Positions 1-7,676 of a DNA stretch of 64,000 nt are shown one piece after another. The stretch is from Streptomyces huiliensis. Lineage in GTDB: Bacteria > Actinomycetota > Actinomycetes > Streptomycetales > Streptomycetaceae. The DNA lies in NCBI RefSeq assembly GCF_020037025.1, contig NZ_JAIQLH010000006.1, positions 1-64,000 on the forward strand, in the 5' to 3' direction. The stretch's first letter is position 1, and the number at the start of each line of letters is the position of its first letter. The notes under the pieces were generated by a model. It was given only the letters and a program-made list of their open reading frames with translations. It did no database searches and was not told the DNA's origin. The translations under genes and the position numbers were made by a program.

Positions 1-1
1 G

Positions 2-1012
2 CGGCGCGCGGTGGCCCGGGCCCAGGGCCGCGGGCCCGCCACCGGCGACCTGCCGCGCGACGACGACCGGCCGCTGTACTGGGCGCGGCTGAGCCTGACC
101 AGGGAACTCCGGCAGTGGAAGCCCACGTTCACGCTGTCCGGCGAGCGGCGGGCGGCCCTGCTGGACGCCCTGGAGCGCGGCTCGCGCGGCCAGGACTCCC
201 TCGACTTCCCGGCCGGGCACAAGGTGAAGCGGGTGCTGGTCACCGGCTTCGACCCGTTCCAGCTCGACTCCGACATACGCCGCTCCAACCCGTCGGGCGC
301 GGCGGCGCTCGCCCTGGACGGCACGGTGATCGACACGCCGTCGGGCCCGGCCCGCGTGGAGGCGGCCGTCTTCCCGGTGCGCTGGGAGGACTTCGCGCGG
401 GGCACGGTGGAGCGGACGCTGCTCCCCCACTTCAGGCCGGGACCCCGCCGGGTGGACCTGTTCACCACCATCAGCCAGGGCCGCCCGGACCGCTTCGACG
501 TGGAGCGGACCAACGGCGCCTGGCGCGGCTCCGGCACGGACAACGAGGGCCTGCGCGGCGGCCCGGGCCCGGTCCCCGTACCGGCCGGGATCCCGACCAC
601 GCGCCCGCAGCCGCAGTGGACGCGGACCACCCTGCCGTACGCCGCGCTGACGTCCGCCGCCACAGGCCCGTTCGCCGTCCACGACAACACCGAGGTCACC
701 GAGGTCCCGGCGGGCTCGGACACGCCCGTCGACCGGCCGGACGGCCCGACGCCGGGGTCGGCGGCGCGCGCGGGCGGCGGGGGCGACTACCTGTCCAACG
801 AGATCGCCTACCGGGCGACGCTGCTGCGCGACGCGACGCGGCTCACGGTGCCGGGCGGCCATCTGCACACGCCGGTCCTGCGGTTCGGCGCGGACAACGG
901 GTCGCCGGACGGCCGCGTCACGGACCCGGAGTTCGAGCGGAACCGGCAGCGGATCACCGCGCAGGTCCGGGCGCTGCTCGGGGTGGCCGCGGGGACGCTC
1001 CGGCGGTCATGA
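2..1012 (+). CDS. Pyroglutamyl-peptidase-like protein (peptidase C15 fold), 5' end outside window
   Basis: The reading frame is open from base 2, so the true start probably lies upstream. The central part carries the C15 opening strand VLVTGFDPF and a later VERTN that aligns with the family's glutamate region. The C-terminal part has GDYLSNEIAYR, where pyroglutamyl peptidases have YVCN with the catalytic cysteine, followed by GGHLHTP, which matches the catalytic histidine region (IHVP). The nucleophile position is therefore serine here. The family normally removes N-terminal pyroglutamate from peptides in the cytoplasm; whether this protein does so is doubtful. It ends 7 bases before the next gene, suggesting co-transcription. 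Confidence 0.75.
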   Translation, partial: RRAVARAQGRGPATGDLPRDDDRPLYWARLSLTRELRQWKPTFTLSGERRAALLDALERGSRGQDSLDFPAGHKVKRVLVTGFDPFQLDSDIRRSNPSGAAALALDGTVIDTPSGPARVEAAVFPVRWEDFARGTVERTLLPHFRPGPRRVDLFTTISQGRPDRFDVERTNGAWRGSGTDNEGLRGGPGPVPVPAGIPTTRPQPQWTRTTLPYAALTSAATGPFAVHDNTEVTEVPAGSDTPVDRPDGPTPGSAARAGGGGDYLSNEIAYRATLLRDATRLTVPGGHLHTPVLRFGADNGSPDGRVTDPEFERNRQRITAQVRALLGVAAGTLRRS

Positions 1013-1019
1013 TGGGTGC

Positions 1020-1757
1020 ATGATCATCGCAAGTGCGCAGTTCACGGCCCGGCCGGGCGACATCGAGGCGAACGTCGGGACCATGGCCGGGCTGGTCCGC
1101 GAGGCGGCCGGGAAGGGCGCCTCGCTGGTCGCCTTCCCCGAGCTGGCCGTCACCGGCTACGAGTTGGCCGCGGTCACCGCCGACCCCGGCCGGCTCGCGC
1201 TGGAGCCCGGCGACCCGCGGCTCGGCCCGCTGCGCGCGGCCTGCCGGGAGACCGGCACGGCGGCCGTCGTCAACTGCGCCGGGACGCCCCGGGAGGCCGG
1301 GGCCGGGCCGACGATCAGCGCGTTCGTGTACGGGCCGGACGGCGCGCCGGTCACCCGCTACGACAAGCGGCACGTGACGGAGAAGGAGACCGCCGCCGGC
1401 TTCGCGGCCGGCACCGAGGACGGCGGCCGGTTCGTCCTGGACGGCGTCCGGATCGGCCTCGCGATCTGCTACGACGTCGACTTCCCCGACATCTCCGCGC
1501 GCGCCGCGGCGGACGGCTGCGCGCTGCTGGTCGCCACCTCGCTCTACGGCAGCGACGGCGGCCGGGAGGAGCGGGAGCGGCTGTTCCCGGCGCTGGCCCG
1601 GGACCACGGGCTGCACGTGCTGCTCGCCAACCACGTGGGCCCCGCGGGCGATTACGTCGGCTGCGGCGGCAGCGGGGTGTGGGGGCCGGACGGCGGTCTC
1701 CTCGCCGCGGCGCCGGAGGCGGCGGCGGGCGTGGTGACGGCGGACGTGCCGCTCTGA
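1020..1757 (+). CDS. Carbon-nitrogen hydrolase (nitrilase superfamily)
   Basis: The protein has 245 residues, normal for a single nitrilase domain. The Glu-Lys-Cys triad is visible: E41 in FPELAVTGYE, K115 in RYDKRH and C149 in ICYDVDFPD. Members hydrolyse non-peptide C-N bonds such as omega-amides or carbamoyl groups; the substrate cannot be read from the sequence. The start ATG lies 7 bases after the preceding stop, so the two genes may form a short operon. It converges on the Ohr gene, with 25 bases between the two 3' ends. Confidence 0.88.
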   Translation: MIIASAQFTARPGDIEANVGTMAGLVREAAGKGASLVAFPELAVTGYELAAVTADPGRLALEPGDPRLGPLRAACRETGTAAVVNCAGTPREAGAGPTISAFVYGPDGAPVTRYDKRHVTEKETAAGFAAGTEDGGRFVLDGVRIGLAICYDVDFPDISARAAADGCALLVATSLYGSDGGREERERLFPALARDHGLHVLLANHVGPAGDYVGCGGSGVWGPDGGLLAAAPEAAAGVVTADVPL

Positions 1758-1782
1758 CGGCGTCCGGCCCCCGCGCGGGGCG

Positions 1783-2211
1783 TCAGCGGACGGAGAGGGT
1801 GACCTCGATGTTGCCGCGCGTCGCGTTCGAGTACGGGCAGACCTGGTGCGCCTTCTCGACGAGCGCGAGGGCGGTGGCCTGGTCCACGTTCGGGATGTGC
1901 GCCGAGATGGCGACCTTCAGGCCGAAGCCGCCCTCGGGCGTCTTGCCGATGCCGACCTCGGCGGTGACGGTCGAGCCGGAGATGTCGGCCTTCTCCTGGC
2001 GGGCGACGACGCCCAGCGCGCCCTGGAAGCAGGCGCTGTAGCCGGCGGCGAACAGCTGCTCGGGGTTGGTGCCGGCGCCGCTGCCGCCCAGCTCCTTGGG
2101 CGGGTTGACGACGACGTCGAGGTTGCCGTCATCGCTGGCGACGCGGCCGTCGCGGCCGTTCTCGGCGGTGGCGACGGCGGTGTAGGCGACGTCGACGGGC
2201 TGGATGCTCAT
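1783..2211 (-). CDS. ohr: Organic hydroperoxide resistance protein (Ohr/OsmC family)
   Basis: A 142-residue Ohr-type peroxiredoxin with both catalytic cysteines: C61 in YSACFQGAL and C125 in VCPYSNATR. Ohr reduces organic hydroperoxides in the cytoplasm using lipoylated or thiol reductants. It lies 36 bases downstream of a quinone-oxidoreductase-like gene on the same strand and probably shares its promoter, which faces a divergent MarR gene. That context suggests control by electrophile or oxidant stress. The MarR protein lacks the N-terminal sensing cysteine of OhrR, so it may not be a classical OhrR. Confidence 0.93.
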   Translation of the reverse strand: MSIQPVDVAYTAVATAENGRDGRVASDDGNLDVVVNPPKELGGSGAGTNPEQLFAAGYSACFQGALGVVARQEKADISGSTVTAEVGIGKTPEGGFGLKVAISAHIPNVDQATALALVEKAHQVCPYSNATRGNIEVTLSVR

Positions 2212-2247
2212 GGGGGTGCTCCTGGAGACAGAGGGGGTGAAGGGAGT

Positions 2248-3270
2248 TCAGCCGGCGAGGGAGACGATCATCTTGCCGGTGTTCTCGCCGCGCAGCATGC
2301 CGAGGAAGGCGTCGGCGGTGTTCTCGATGCCGTGCACGACGGTCTCGTCCCGCTTGAGGGCGCCGGACCGGATCCAGCCGCCGACCTCCTGGAAGAACTG
2401 CGGCCGCAGGTGGTCGTGGTCCATGACGATCATGCCCTGGAGGCGGATCCGGTTCTGGATGAGCAGGCCGAGGTTGCGCGGGCCGGGCGCCGGCTCGGTG
2501 GCGTTGTACTGCGAGATGGCGCCGCAGATGGTGGCGCGGCCGTGCAGCCTGAGGGCGCCGATGGCCGCCTCCAGGTGCTCGCCGCCGACGTTGTCGAAGT
2601 AGACGTCGATGCCGTCGGGCGCGGCCTTGGCGAGCTGCTCGGCGACCGGGCCGTTCTTGTAGTTGAAGGCGGCGTCGAAGCCGTACTCCTCGACGAGGCG
2701 GCGCACCTTCTCGTCCGAGCCGGCGCTGCCGATGACCCGTGAGGCGCCCTTGAGCTTGGCGATCTGCCCGACCTGGCTGCCGACGGCGCCGGCCGCGCCG
2801 GAGACGAAGACGGCGTCGCCCTCCTTGAAGGAGGCGACCTCCAGCAGGCCCGCGTAGGCGGTCATGCCCGGCATGCCGAGCGCGCCGAGGTAGGCGGAGA
2901 GGGGGACGTCGCCGGCGTCGGCCTTGACGGCGTACTTGGCGTCGAGGACGGCGTGCTCGCGCCAGCCGAGGTCGTGCAGGACGTGGTCGCCGACGGCGAA
3001 GCCCTCGGCGCGGGAGGCGACGACCTCGCCGACGGCCCCGCCGGTCATCGGCTTGTCCAGCGCGAAGGGCTCGACGTACGTCTTCCGGCCGCTCATCCGG
3101 CCGCGCATGTACGGGTCCACCGACAGGTGCAGGTTGCGGACGGCGATCTGGCCCTCGGCGGGCTCGGCGAGCGGGGTCTCGCGGAGGGCGAAGTCGGCGG
3201 CGGTGGGGGTGCCCTGGGGGTAGGAGACGAGGTGCCAGGCGCGGGTGGTGGTCGGGAGCTGGGCGGACAT
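2248..3270 (-). CDS. NADP-dependent oxidoreductase, MDR family (leukotriene B4 dehydrogenase/CurA-like)
   Basis: The protein has 340 residues, the usual length. The N-terminal half holds the family signature NLHLSVDPYMRGRMSG, and the Rossmann half holds VSGAAGAVGSQVGQIAKLKG for NADP binding and YFDNVGGEHL. Members reduce activated double bonds (2-alkenals, quinones, 15-oxo-prostaglandin-like substrates). It is divergent from a MarR regulator with an inverted repeat between them, and is followed by ohr, which fits an electrophile/peroxide detoxification operon. The ATG start follows a purine-rich stretch in a normal position. Confidence 0.92.
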   Translation of the reverse strand: MSAQLPTTTRAWHLVSYPQGTPTAADFALRETPLAEPAEGQIAVRNLHLSVDPYMRGRMSGRKTYVEPFALDKPMTGGAVGEVVASRAEGFAVGDHVLHDLGWREHAVLDAKYAVKADAGDVPLSAYLGALGMPGMTAYAGLLEVASFKEGDAVFVSGAAGAVGSQVGQIAKLKGASRVIGSAGSDEKVRRLVEEYGFDAAFNYKNGPVAEQLAKAAPDGIDVYFDNVGGEHLEAAIGALRLHGRATICGAISQYNATEPAPGPRNLGLLIQNRIRLQGMIVMDHDHLRPQFFQEVGGWIRSGALKRDETVVHGIENTADAFLGMLRGENTGKMIVSLAG

Positions 3271-3286
3271 CGGTGGGCCTCCTGCG

Positions 3287-3327
3287 TTGTTTCAGGTGAT
3301 GCCATGTTGCTTCAGGTAGTGAAACAA
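3287..3327. promoter_or_regulatory. Putative MarR operator in the divergent oxidoreductase/MarR promoter
   Basis: TTGTTTCA (3287-3294) and TGAAACAA (3320-3327) form a perfect 8-bp inverted repeat, with an inner TTCA-N5-TGAA repeat at 3311-3323. The stretch 3285-3365 is clearly more AT-rich than its surroundings. It lies 17 to 50 bases from both start codons, where a regulator could repress both genes. Assignment to the adjacent MarR protein is inference from position. Confidence 0.6.
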
Positions 3328-3377
3328 TAGTTCACCTAGATATTTTAGGTTGTCAAGCAAATGGGTACTCTTCCCGT

Positions 3378-3866
3378 ATGGCCCCGCCGACATCCCGCCC
3401 CGACCCAGTGACCGTCGAGGTGGTCGAACTCATCGCGACCGTCGTCACGCGCTACCACGAGGAGTACGACGAGGCGGCCGGCCGGCACGCCCTCACCGGC
3501 GCCCAGGCCCGCCTCCTCGCCCTGCTGTCCCGCGAACCCCTGCCCATGCGCCGGATCGCCCGCAAGCTGAAGTGCGAGCCGTCCAACGTCACCGGCATCG
3601 TCGACCGGCTCGCCGCCCGCGGCCTCGTCGAGCGCCGGCCCGACCCGGCGGACCGCCGCGTCAAACTGGCCGCCGTCACCGCGGAGGGCCGGGAGACCGC
3701 GCGGCAGCTGCGGGAGGAGCTGGACTTCGCCCGGGAGCCGCTGGCCGGGCTCTCCGCGGCCGAGCGGGAGCTGCTGCGCGACCTGCTGCGCCGCGTGGTG
3801 GGCGGGATCCCGGACGGCGAGGACGGCCCGGACCCGCACGGGGACCCGCACCGGGACCCGCACTGA
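3378..3866 (+). CDS. MarR family transcriptional regulator
   Basis: A 162-residue winged-helix protein. The HTH region reads MRRIARKLKCEPSNVTGIVDRLAARG, followed by the wing motif RRPDPADRRVKLAAVT, both diagnostic of MarR. It probably represses the divergent oxidoreductase-ohr operon and itself through the inverted repeat at 3287-3327. The only cysteine sits in the HTH, not at the N-terminal sensing position of OhrR proteins, so a thiol switch of the OhrR kind is not supported. The C-terminal tail repeats a DPHxDPH pattern and is probably disordered. Confidence 0.93.
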   Translation: MAPPTSRPDPVTVEVVELIATVVTRYHEEYDEAAGRHALTGAQARLLALLSREPLPMRRIARKLKCEPSNVTGIVDRLAARGLVERRPDPADRRVKLAAVTAEGRETARQLREELDFAREPLAGLSAAERELLRDLLRRVVGGIPDGEDGPDPHGDPHRDPH

Positions 3867-3910
3867 GCGATCCCGCCCGGCGCGAGCGCCCTCAGGGCAC
3901 GATGGACCCC

Positions 3911-4489
3911 ATGACCGCCGACCCCGCGCCGCCCTTCACTCCGCTGGACTTCCAGCTCGTCCTCCTGCGCCGGATGGCCGACCACCAGCCGGGCCTGGTG
4001 GAGGAGGCCCTGCGGACGCTGGACACCGGCCGCGCCGCCATGCGCGAGGCCAACCGGCGCTGGCAGGCCATGGTGCGCTCCCCCCGCGGGCGTGGCGCCG
4101 GCGCCCGCTACCGCTCCGTCCTCGGGCCGCCGGAGAGCGTCACCGAGCGCCGGATCGGCGACCTCACCGCGGAGGCCGCCATCTGGCCCGTGCCGCTCTG
4201 GCCCGACCTGCGGTTCGAGGTGCTCAGCGCGCCCGGCGGCGCCGTCTGGAACGAGTGGCTGGTCCGGGCGCCCGGCGCCGCCTCCCCCGTCCCACGCACC
4301 GTCGAGGAGTTGCGGCCCTGGTCGTGCACGGTCGACGAGGTGGCCCGCGCGTTCGCCCCCGCCCGCCCGATGGAGGGCACCGCGCCGACCCGCTGGCAGC
4401 TCGCCTTCACCGCCCCCGACGCCTCCGGGGCACGGCGGGAGCACGTGGCCGAGTTCACCTGGGGACTCTTCCAGCGGATGGTGCGCTGA
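3911..4489 (+). CDS. Conserved hypothetical protein
   Basis: I do not recognise a named family. The 192-residue frame has strong Streptomyces codon bias and no signal peptide or membrane segment. The N-terminal part is helical (FQLVLLRRMADHQPGLVEEALRT) and is followed by a mixed region with several tryptophans (WPVPLWPDLRFEV, RPWSCTVDEVARAF). It may bind nucleotide or DNA, but nothing in it proves this. An alternative ATG three codons upstream (3902) would add MDP; neither start has a clear ribosome-binding site. It lies 44 bases after the MarR gene. Confidence 0.7.
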   Translation: MTADPAPPFTPLDFQLVLLRRMADHQPGLVEEALRTLDTGRAAMREANRRWQAMVRSPRGRGAGARYRSVLGPPESVTERRIGDLTAEAAIWPVPLWPDLRFEVLSAPGGAVWNEWLVRAPGAASPVPRTVEELRPWSCTVDEVARAFAPARPMEGTAPTRWQLAFTAPDASGARREHVAEFTWGLFQRMVR

Positions 4490-4612
4490 CGCCGCCGTCT
4501 CGTCCTTTCGGCCGAGGCGGGCGCCCGCGGACCGGCCTTTTAACCGAGGCGGGCCCCCGCCCGGCGTCCGTAGCGTGGGCGCGTCCCCTGCCCCCGTCCC
4601 GGACGGCGTCCC

Positions 4613-5230
4613 ATGTTCCCCTCCCACCGCCCCGCCCTGGCCAGGACCGCGCTGCTGCTGGCCGCCCTGGTGCTGCCGGCGGCCCTGTTCGCCGGGCTGA
4701 CCGGCTGCTCCTGGGGCGGGATCGACGACTCCAAGGCCGTCGGCACCCCGGCCTCCCCCGACGAACCCCAGCGGGTGCGGATCCCCTCCCTCGGCGTGGA
4801 CAGCCCCCTGATCCGCCTCCGCACCGACCCGCACACCGGCCGGCCGGTGCGGCAGCCGCCGAAGGAGCACAGCGACACCGCGGGCTGGTGCACCGGCAGC
4901 GCCCTGCCCGGCCGCCCCGGCACCGCCGTCCTCGTCGGCCACCGGGAGGACGGCGGCGCCGGGGGCGGCGTCTTCCGGAAGCTCGGCAGCCTGCGCGAGG
5001 GCGCGGCGGTGGAGATCGAACGCGGCGACGGCAAGACGCTGCGGTTCACGGTGACGGCCGTCCGGACCATGGACCGCGAAGAGGCGTTCGCCACCCGGAA
5101 GGAGCACCCCGCCGCCGGCTCCACCGGCCCGGGGGAGCGGGCCCTGCGGCTCGTGACCTGCGTGGGCGACGACCCCGGCCGGGGCTCCGGGCACCGCGTC
5201 CTCGTCGTCGACACGGCCCTGCGATCATGA
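4613..5230 (+). CDS. Class F sortase with lipobox-like N-terminus
   Basis: A 205-residue exported protein. A hydrophobic signal (residues 12-30) ends in LTGC with C32, which reads as a lipobox. The sortase core carries H110 in LVGHRED, C183 in LVTCVG and R195 in GHRVLV, the expected catalytic triad. Class F sortases are transpeptidases or endopeptidases at the outer face of the membrane, common in actinobacteria; no sorting-signal substrate gene is adjacent. Most sortases are anchored by a plain transmembrane helix, so the apparent lipid attachment is unusual. The start ATG is the one that gives a typical signal peptide. Confidence 0.9.
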   Translation: MFPSHRPALARTALLLAALVLPAALFAGLTGCSWGGIDDSKAVGTPASPDEPQRVRIPSLGVDSPLIRLRTDPHTGRPVRQPPKEHSDTAGWCTGSALPGRPGTAVLVGHREDGGAGGGVFRKLGSLREGAAVEIERGDGKTLRFTVTAVRTMDREEAFATRKEHPAAGSTGPGERALRLVTCVGDDPGRGSGHRVLVVDTALRS

Positions 5231-5254
5231 CGGCCCGCCGCCGACCATGAGGGC

Positions 5255-5971
5255 GTGACGCCCCGGCCCCTGCTCGCCGCGCTGCTCGCGCTCACCGTGG
5301 TGGGCGGGGTGCTCGACGCCGTCAGCTACCTGGGCCTGGGGCACGTCTTCACGGCCAACATGACGGGCAACGTCGTCATCCTCGGCTTCTCCGCCACGGG
5401 CGCGGCCGGCTTCTCGGCCCCCGCGTCGTCGCTGGCCCTGGCCGGGTTCCTGTTCGGGGCGCTGCTCGGCGGCCGGTTCGGTACGGCGATGGCGGGCCGG
5501 TCCCGGCGGCTGTGGCTGGGCGGGGCGCTCGCGGCCGAGGCGCTGCTCACCGGCGTCGCGGCGGGGCTGGTGGCCGGCGTCCCGGGCGGAGAGGGCCGCC
5601 GCTTCACCGTGATCACCGTGCTCGCCGTGGCGATGGGCGTCCGCGTCGCGACCGTCCGCGCGCTGGCCGTGCCGGACATGATGACGACGATCCTCACCCG
5701 CGTCCTCACCGGCATCGCCGCCGACTCCCGGCTCGCCGGGGGCTCCGACACCCGGCTCGGCCGGCGGGTGGGCTCGGTGCTGGCCATGGCCCTCGGCGCG
5801 ACGGCGGGCGGCTGGCTGCTGCTCCACCACGGCCCGGTGTGGCCGCTGGCCCTCGCGTCCTGCTGCGTGGCACTGCTCGCCGCCGGCTGCCTGGCGGCCG
5901 GCACCGGACGGACGCCCGGCACCGGCCCGCGGACCGGCCGGGGCGTCAGGCGAGCTCGGCGGAGAGGGTGA
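5255..5971 (+). CDS. YoaK/DUF1275 family membrane protein
   Basis: A 238-residue protein with about six hydrophobic segments. It contains the family hallmark near the N-terminus: LDAVSYLGLGHVFTANMTGNVVILG. DUF1275 proteins are integral membrane proteins of unknown transport role. It starts with GTG 24 bases after the sortase stop. Its 3' end overlaps the convergent OsmC gene by 26 bases. The C-terminal 20 residues are basic and glycine-rich and probably lie in the cytoplasm. Confidence 0.88.
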   Translation: MTPRPLLAALLALTVVGGVLDAVSYLGLGHVFTANMTGNVVILGFSATGAAGFSAPASSLALAGFLFGALLGGRFGTAMAGRSRRLWLGGALAAEALLTGVAAGLVAGVPGGEGRRFTVITVLAVAMGVRVATVRALAVPDMMTTILTRVLTGIAADSRLAGGSDTRLGRRVGSVLAMALGATAGGWLLLHHGPVWPLALASCCVALLAAGCLAAGTGRTPGTGPRTGRGVRRARRRG

Positions 5972-6371
5972 TCGTCGTCCCGGCGAGCGCCTGGCTGACC
6001 GGGCAGTTCTTCTTGGCGTCCTCGGCCGCCGCGGCGAAGCCGGCCTCGTCCAGGCCGGGCACCTCGCCGCGGACCCAGAGGTGGATGCCGGTGATGCCCT
6101 CGCCCGGCTGGAAGGTGACGTCGGCCTTGGTCTCCAGGCGGGTGGGCGGGGTGCCCGCGCCGGTCAGACCGTGCGAGAGCGCCATGCTGAAGCAGCTGGA
6201 GTGGGCGGCGGCGATCAGCTCCTCCGGGCTGGTCTTCCCGTTGGCCTGTTCGGCGCGGGACGGCCAGGAGACCGGCTGCGAGCCGATGCCGGAGGAGTCG
6301 AAGGTGACGGTGCCGCTGCCCTTGAGCAGCTCGCCCTCCCAGACGGTGTGCGCGGTACGGGTGGTGGCCAT
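5946..6371 (-). CDS. OsmC family peroxiredoxin (second Ohr/OsmC paralogue)
   Basis: A 141-residue OsmC-fold protein with catalytic C60 in AAAHSSCFSMAL and C123 in NCPVSQAL. The spacing and the LW-rich third strand match the OsmC/YhfA branch rather than Ohr, so the two paralogues in this window probably act on different peroxides. The ATG at 6371 is preceded by GGAGG on the minus strand at a good distance; longer readings upstream lack a site. An inverted repeat separates it from the upstream phosphatase gene, so it probably has its own promoter. Confidence 0.9.
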   Translation of the reverse strand: MATTRTAHTVWEGELLKGSGTVTFDSSGIGSQPVSWPSRAEQANGKTSPEELIAAAHSSCFSMALSHGLTGAGTPPTRLETKADVTFQPGEGITGIHLWVRGEVPGLDEAGFAAAAEDAKKNCPVSQALAGTTITLSAELA

Positions 6372-6431
6372 GCGGTCCTCCAGGGGGTGACGGAACCGGC
6401 CGGGGCGCCGGCCCCGGAACGTGTGCTGAGC

Positions 6432-6480
6432 GATCGGACGGTACGGCCGTACGGCCATCGGGGCGATACCCCGTCCGATC
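6432..6480 (-). terminator. Possible terminator hairpin after the histidine phosphatase gene
   Basis: GATCGGACGG (6432-6441) pairs perfectly with CCGTCCGATC (6471-6480), and the loop holds the palindrome GTACGGCCGTAC. The right arm overlaps the phosphatase stop codon. No T-run follows, as is common in streptomycetes. It could instead be an operator for the OsmC promoter. Confidence 0.45.
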
Positions 6481-7117
6481 ATCCGGTTCCGTTCCCCGGC
6501 CGCCCGGCTCCGACACGCCCGTCCGGCGCCGGTGTGTTCCAGGCCACCAGGGCCGGCCTGTCGTGCTCGGTGCCGATCCGGCTGACGGTCCCGGTGTCCA
6601 GCCGGAACAGCGCGCCCGCCGAGGGCGGCAGGCCGAGCCTGCGGGCCGTCAGGACCCGCAGGAAATGGGCGTGCGCGACGAGCACCACGTCCCCGTCGTC
6701 CGCCGCCAGCCAGGGCGCGATCCGGGCCAGCACCCGGTCGGCCCGCGCGCCGACCTCGGCGGGCGTCTCCCCCGGGTGCCCGTCCGGGCCGGGGACCACG
6801 CCGTCGTCGAAGAGGAACCAGTCCGGACGCTCCTTGTGGATCTCGGCGGTGGTGATCCCCTCGTAGCCGCCGTAGTCCCACTCCCGCAGGTCGGGTTCGA
6901 CGCGGACGTCCCGCAGGCCGGCCAGTTCCGCGGTGCGCAGCGCGCGGGCGCGCGGGCTGGCCAGGACGTGCGCCACCCGGCGCTCGGCGAGCAGCGGGCG
7001 GAGGGCCGCCGCCTGCCGCTCGCCGCGGGCGGTCAGCGGCAGGTCGGTCCAGCTGGTGTGGAGGCCGTCGCGGCTCCACTCGGTCTCACCGTGCCGGACG
7101 AGGAGCAGCTCACTCAC
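6479..7117 (-). CDS. Histidine phosphatase family protein (phosphoglycerate-mutase-like)
   Basis: A 212-residue protein starting with LLLVRHGETEW, where H9 is the phospho-accepting histidine. The second catalytic histidine lies in VVLVAHAHFLRVL. The family includes phosphoglycerate mutases, cobalamin phosphatases and acid phosphatases; this short form fits a small-molecule phosphatase. Its start overlaps the end of the thioredoxin gene by 8 bases, implying translational coupling and one transcript. Confidence 0.92.
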   Translation of the reverse strand: MSELLLVRHGETEWSRDGLHTSWTDLPLTARGERQAAALRPLLAERRVAHVLASPRARALRTAELAGLRDVRVEPDLREWDYGGYEGITTAEIHKERPDWFLFDDGVVPGPDGHPGETPAEVGARADRVLARIAPWLAADDGDVVLVAHAHFLRVLTARRLGLPPSAGALFRLDTGTVSRIGTEHDRPALVAWNTPAPDGRVGAGRPGNGTG

Positions 7118-7502
7118 CGGCGCCGCGCTCCTGCTGGTCCTTCTGCTCCTTGGCCACCGCGGCGCGCACCTCGTCCATGTCGAGCGCGCGGGCCTGCCGG
7201 ATGACGTCCTCCAGCGCGGCCTCGGGGAGCGCCCCGGGCTGCGCGTAGACGGCGATGTTGTCGCGGACGATCATCAGGGTGGGGATCGAGGTGATCTGGA
7301 AGGTCGCGGCGAGCTCGGGCTGGGCCTCGGTGTCCACCTTGGCGAACAGCAGGTCCTCGTGGCGTTCGGCCGCCCGCTCGTAGACGGGGGCGAACTGCCG
7401 GCAGGGGCCGCACCAGGCGGCCCAGAAGTCGATCAGGACGAACCCGTGCTCCGAGACCGTCCCGTCGAAGTTCTCCTTGGTGAGCTCCACGGTGCTGCTC
7501 AT
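7110..7502 (-). CDS. trxA: Thioredoxin
   Basis: A 130-residue thioredoxin with the redox site WCGPC (C31, C34) and the cis-proline loop SIPTLMI. It reduces protein disulfides in the cytoplasm. The C-terminal 20 residues past the fold are charged (KEQKDQQERG). It is the first gene of a two-gene unit with the histidine phosphatase, which it overlaps by 8 bases. It may be a stress thioredoxin rather than the principal one, which usually sits beside trxB elsewhere in the genome. Confidence 0.94.
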   Translation of the reverse strand: MSSTVELTKENFDGTVSEHGFVLIDFWAAWCGPCRQFAPVYERAAERHEDLLFAKVDTEAQPELAATFQITSIPTLMIVRDNIAVYAQPGALPEAALEDVIRQARALDMDEVRAAVAKEQKDQQERGAGE

Positions 7503-7676
7503 GCGCGTCTACCCGCTTCCCTTCGGTCGGCCCGGTGGCAGGCCCGGTCGGTGATGGGCCCGGAAGCGGCAACCCGGGAGCGGCGCGCCCTATTCCGCAG
7601 CCACCGGATGGCCTACAGCCGCCTCCGCGGCGAACCGGTGTGACCGTGGTTACATCGTCGCCGGAGGTGCTTTTAT

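Noticed and set aside
5326..6516. Minus-strand 396-codon frame across the DUF1275 and OsmC genes
   Set aside because: It is out of frame with the conserved OsmC protein and antisense to DUF1275, with low-complexity translation.
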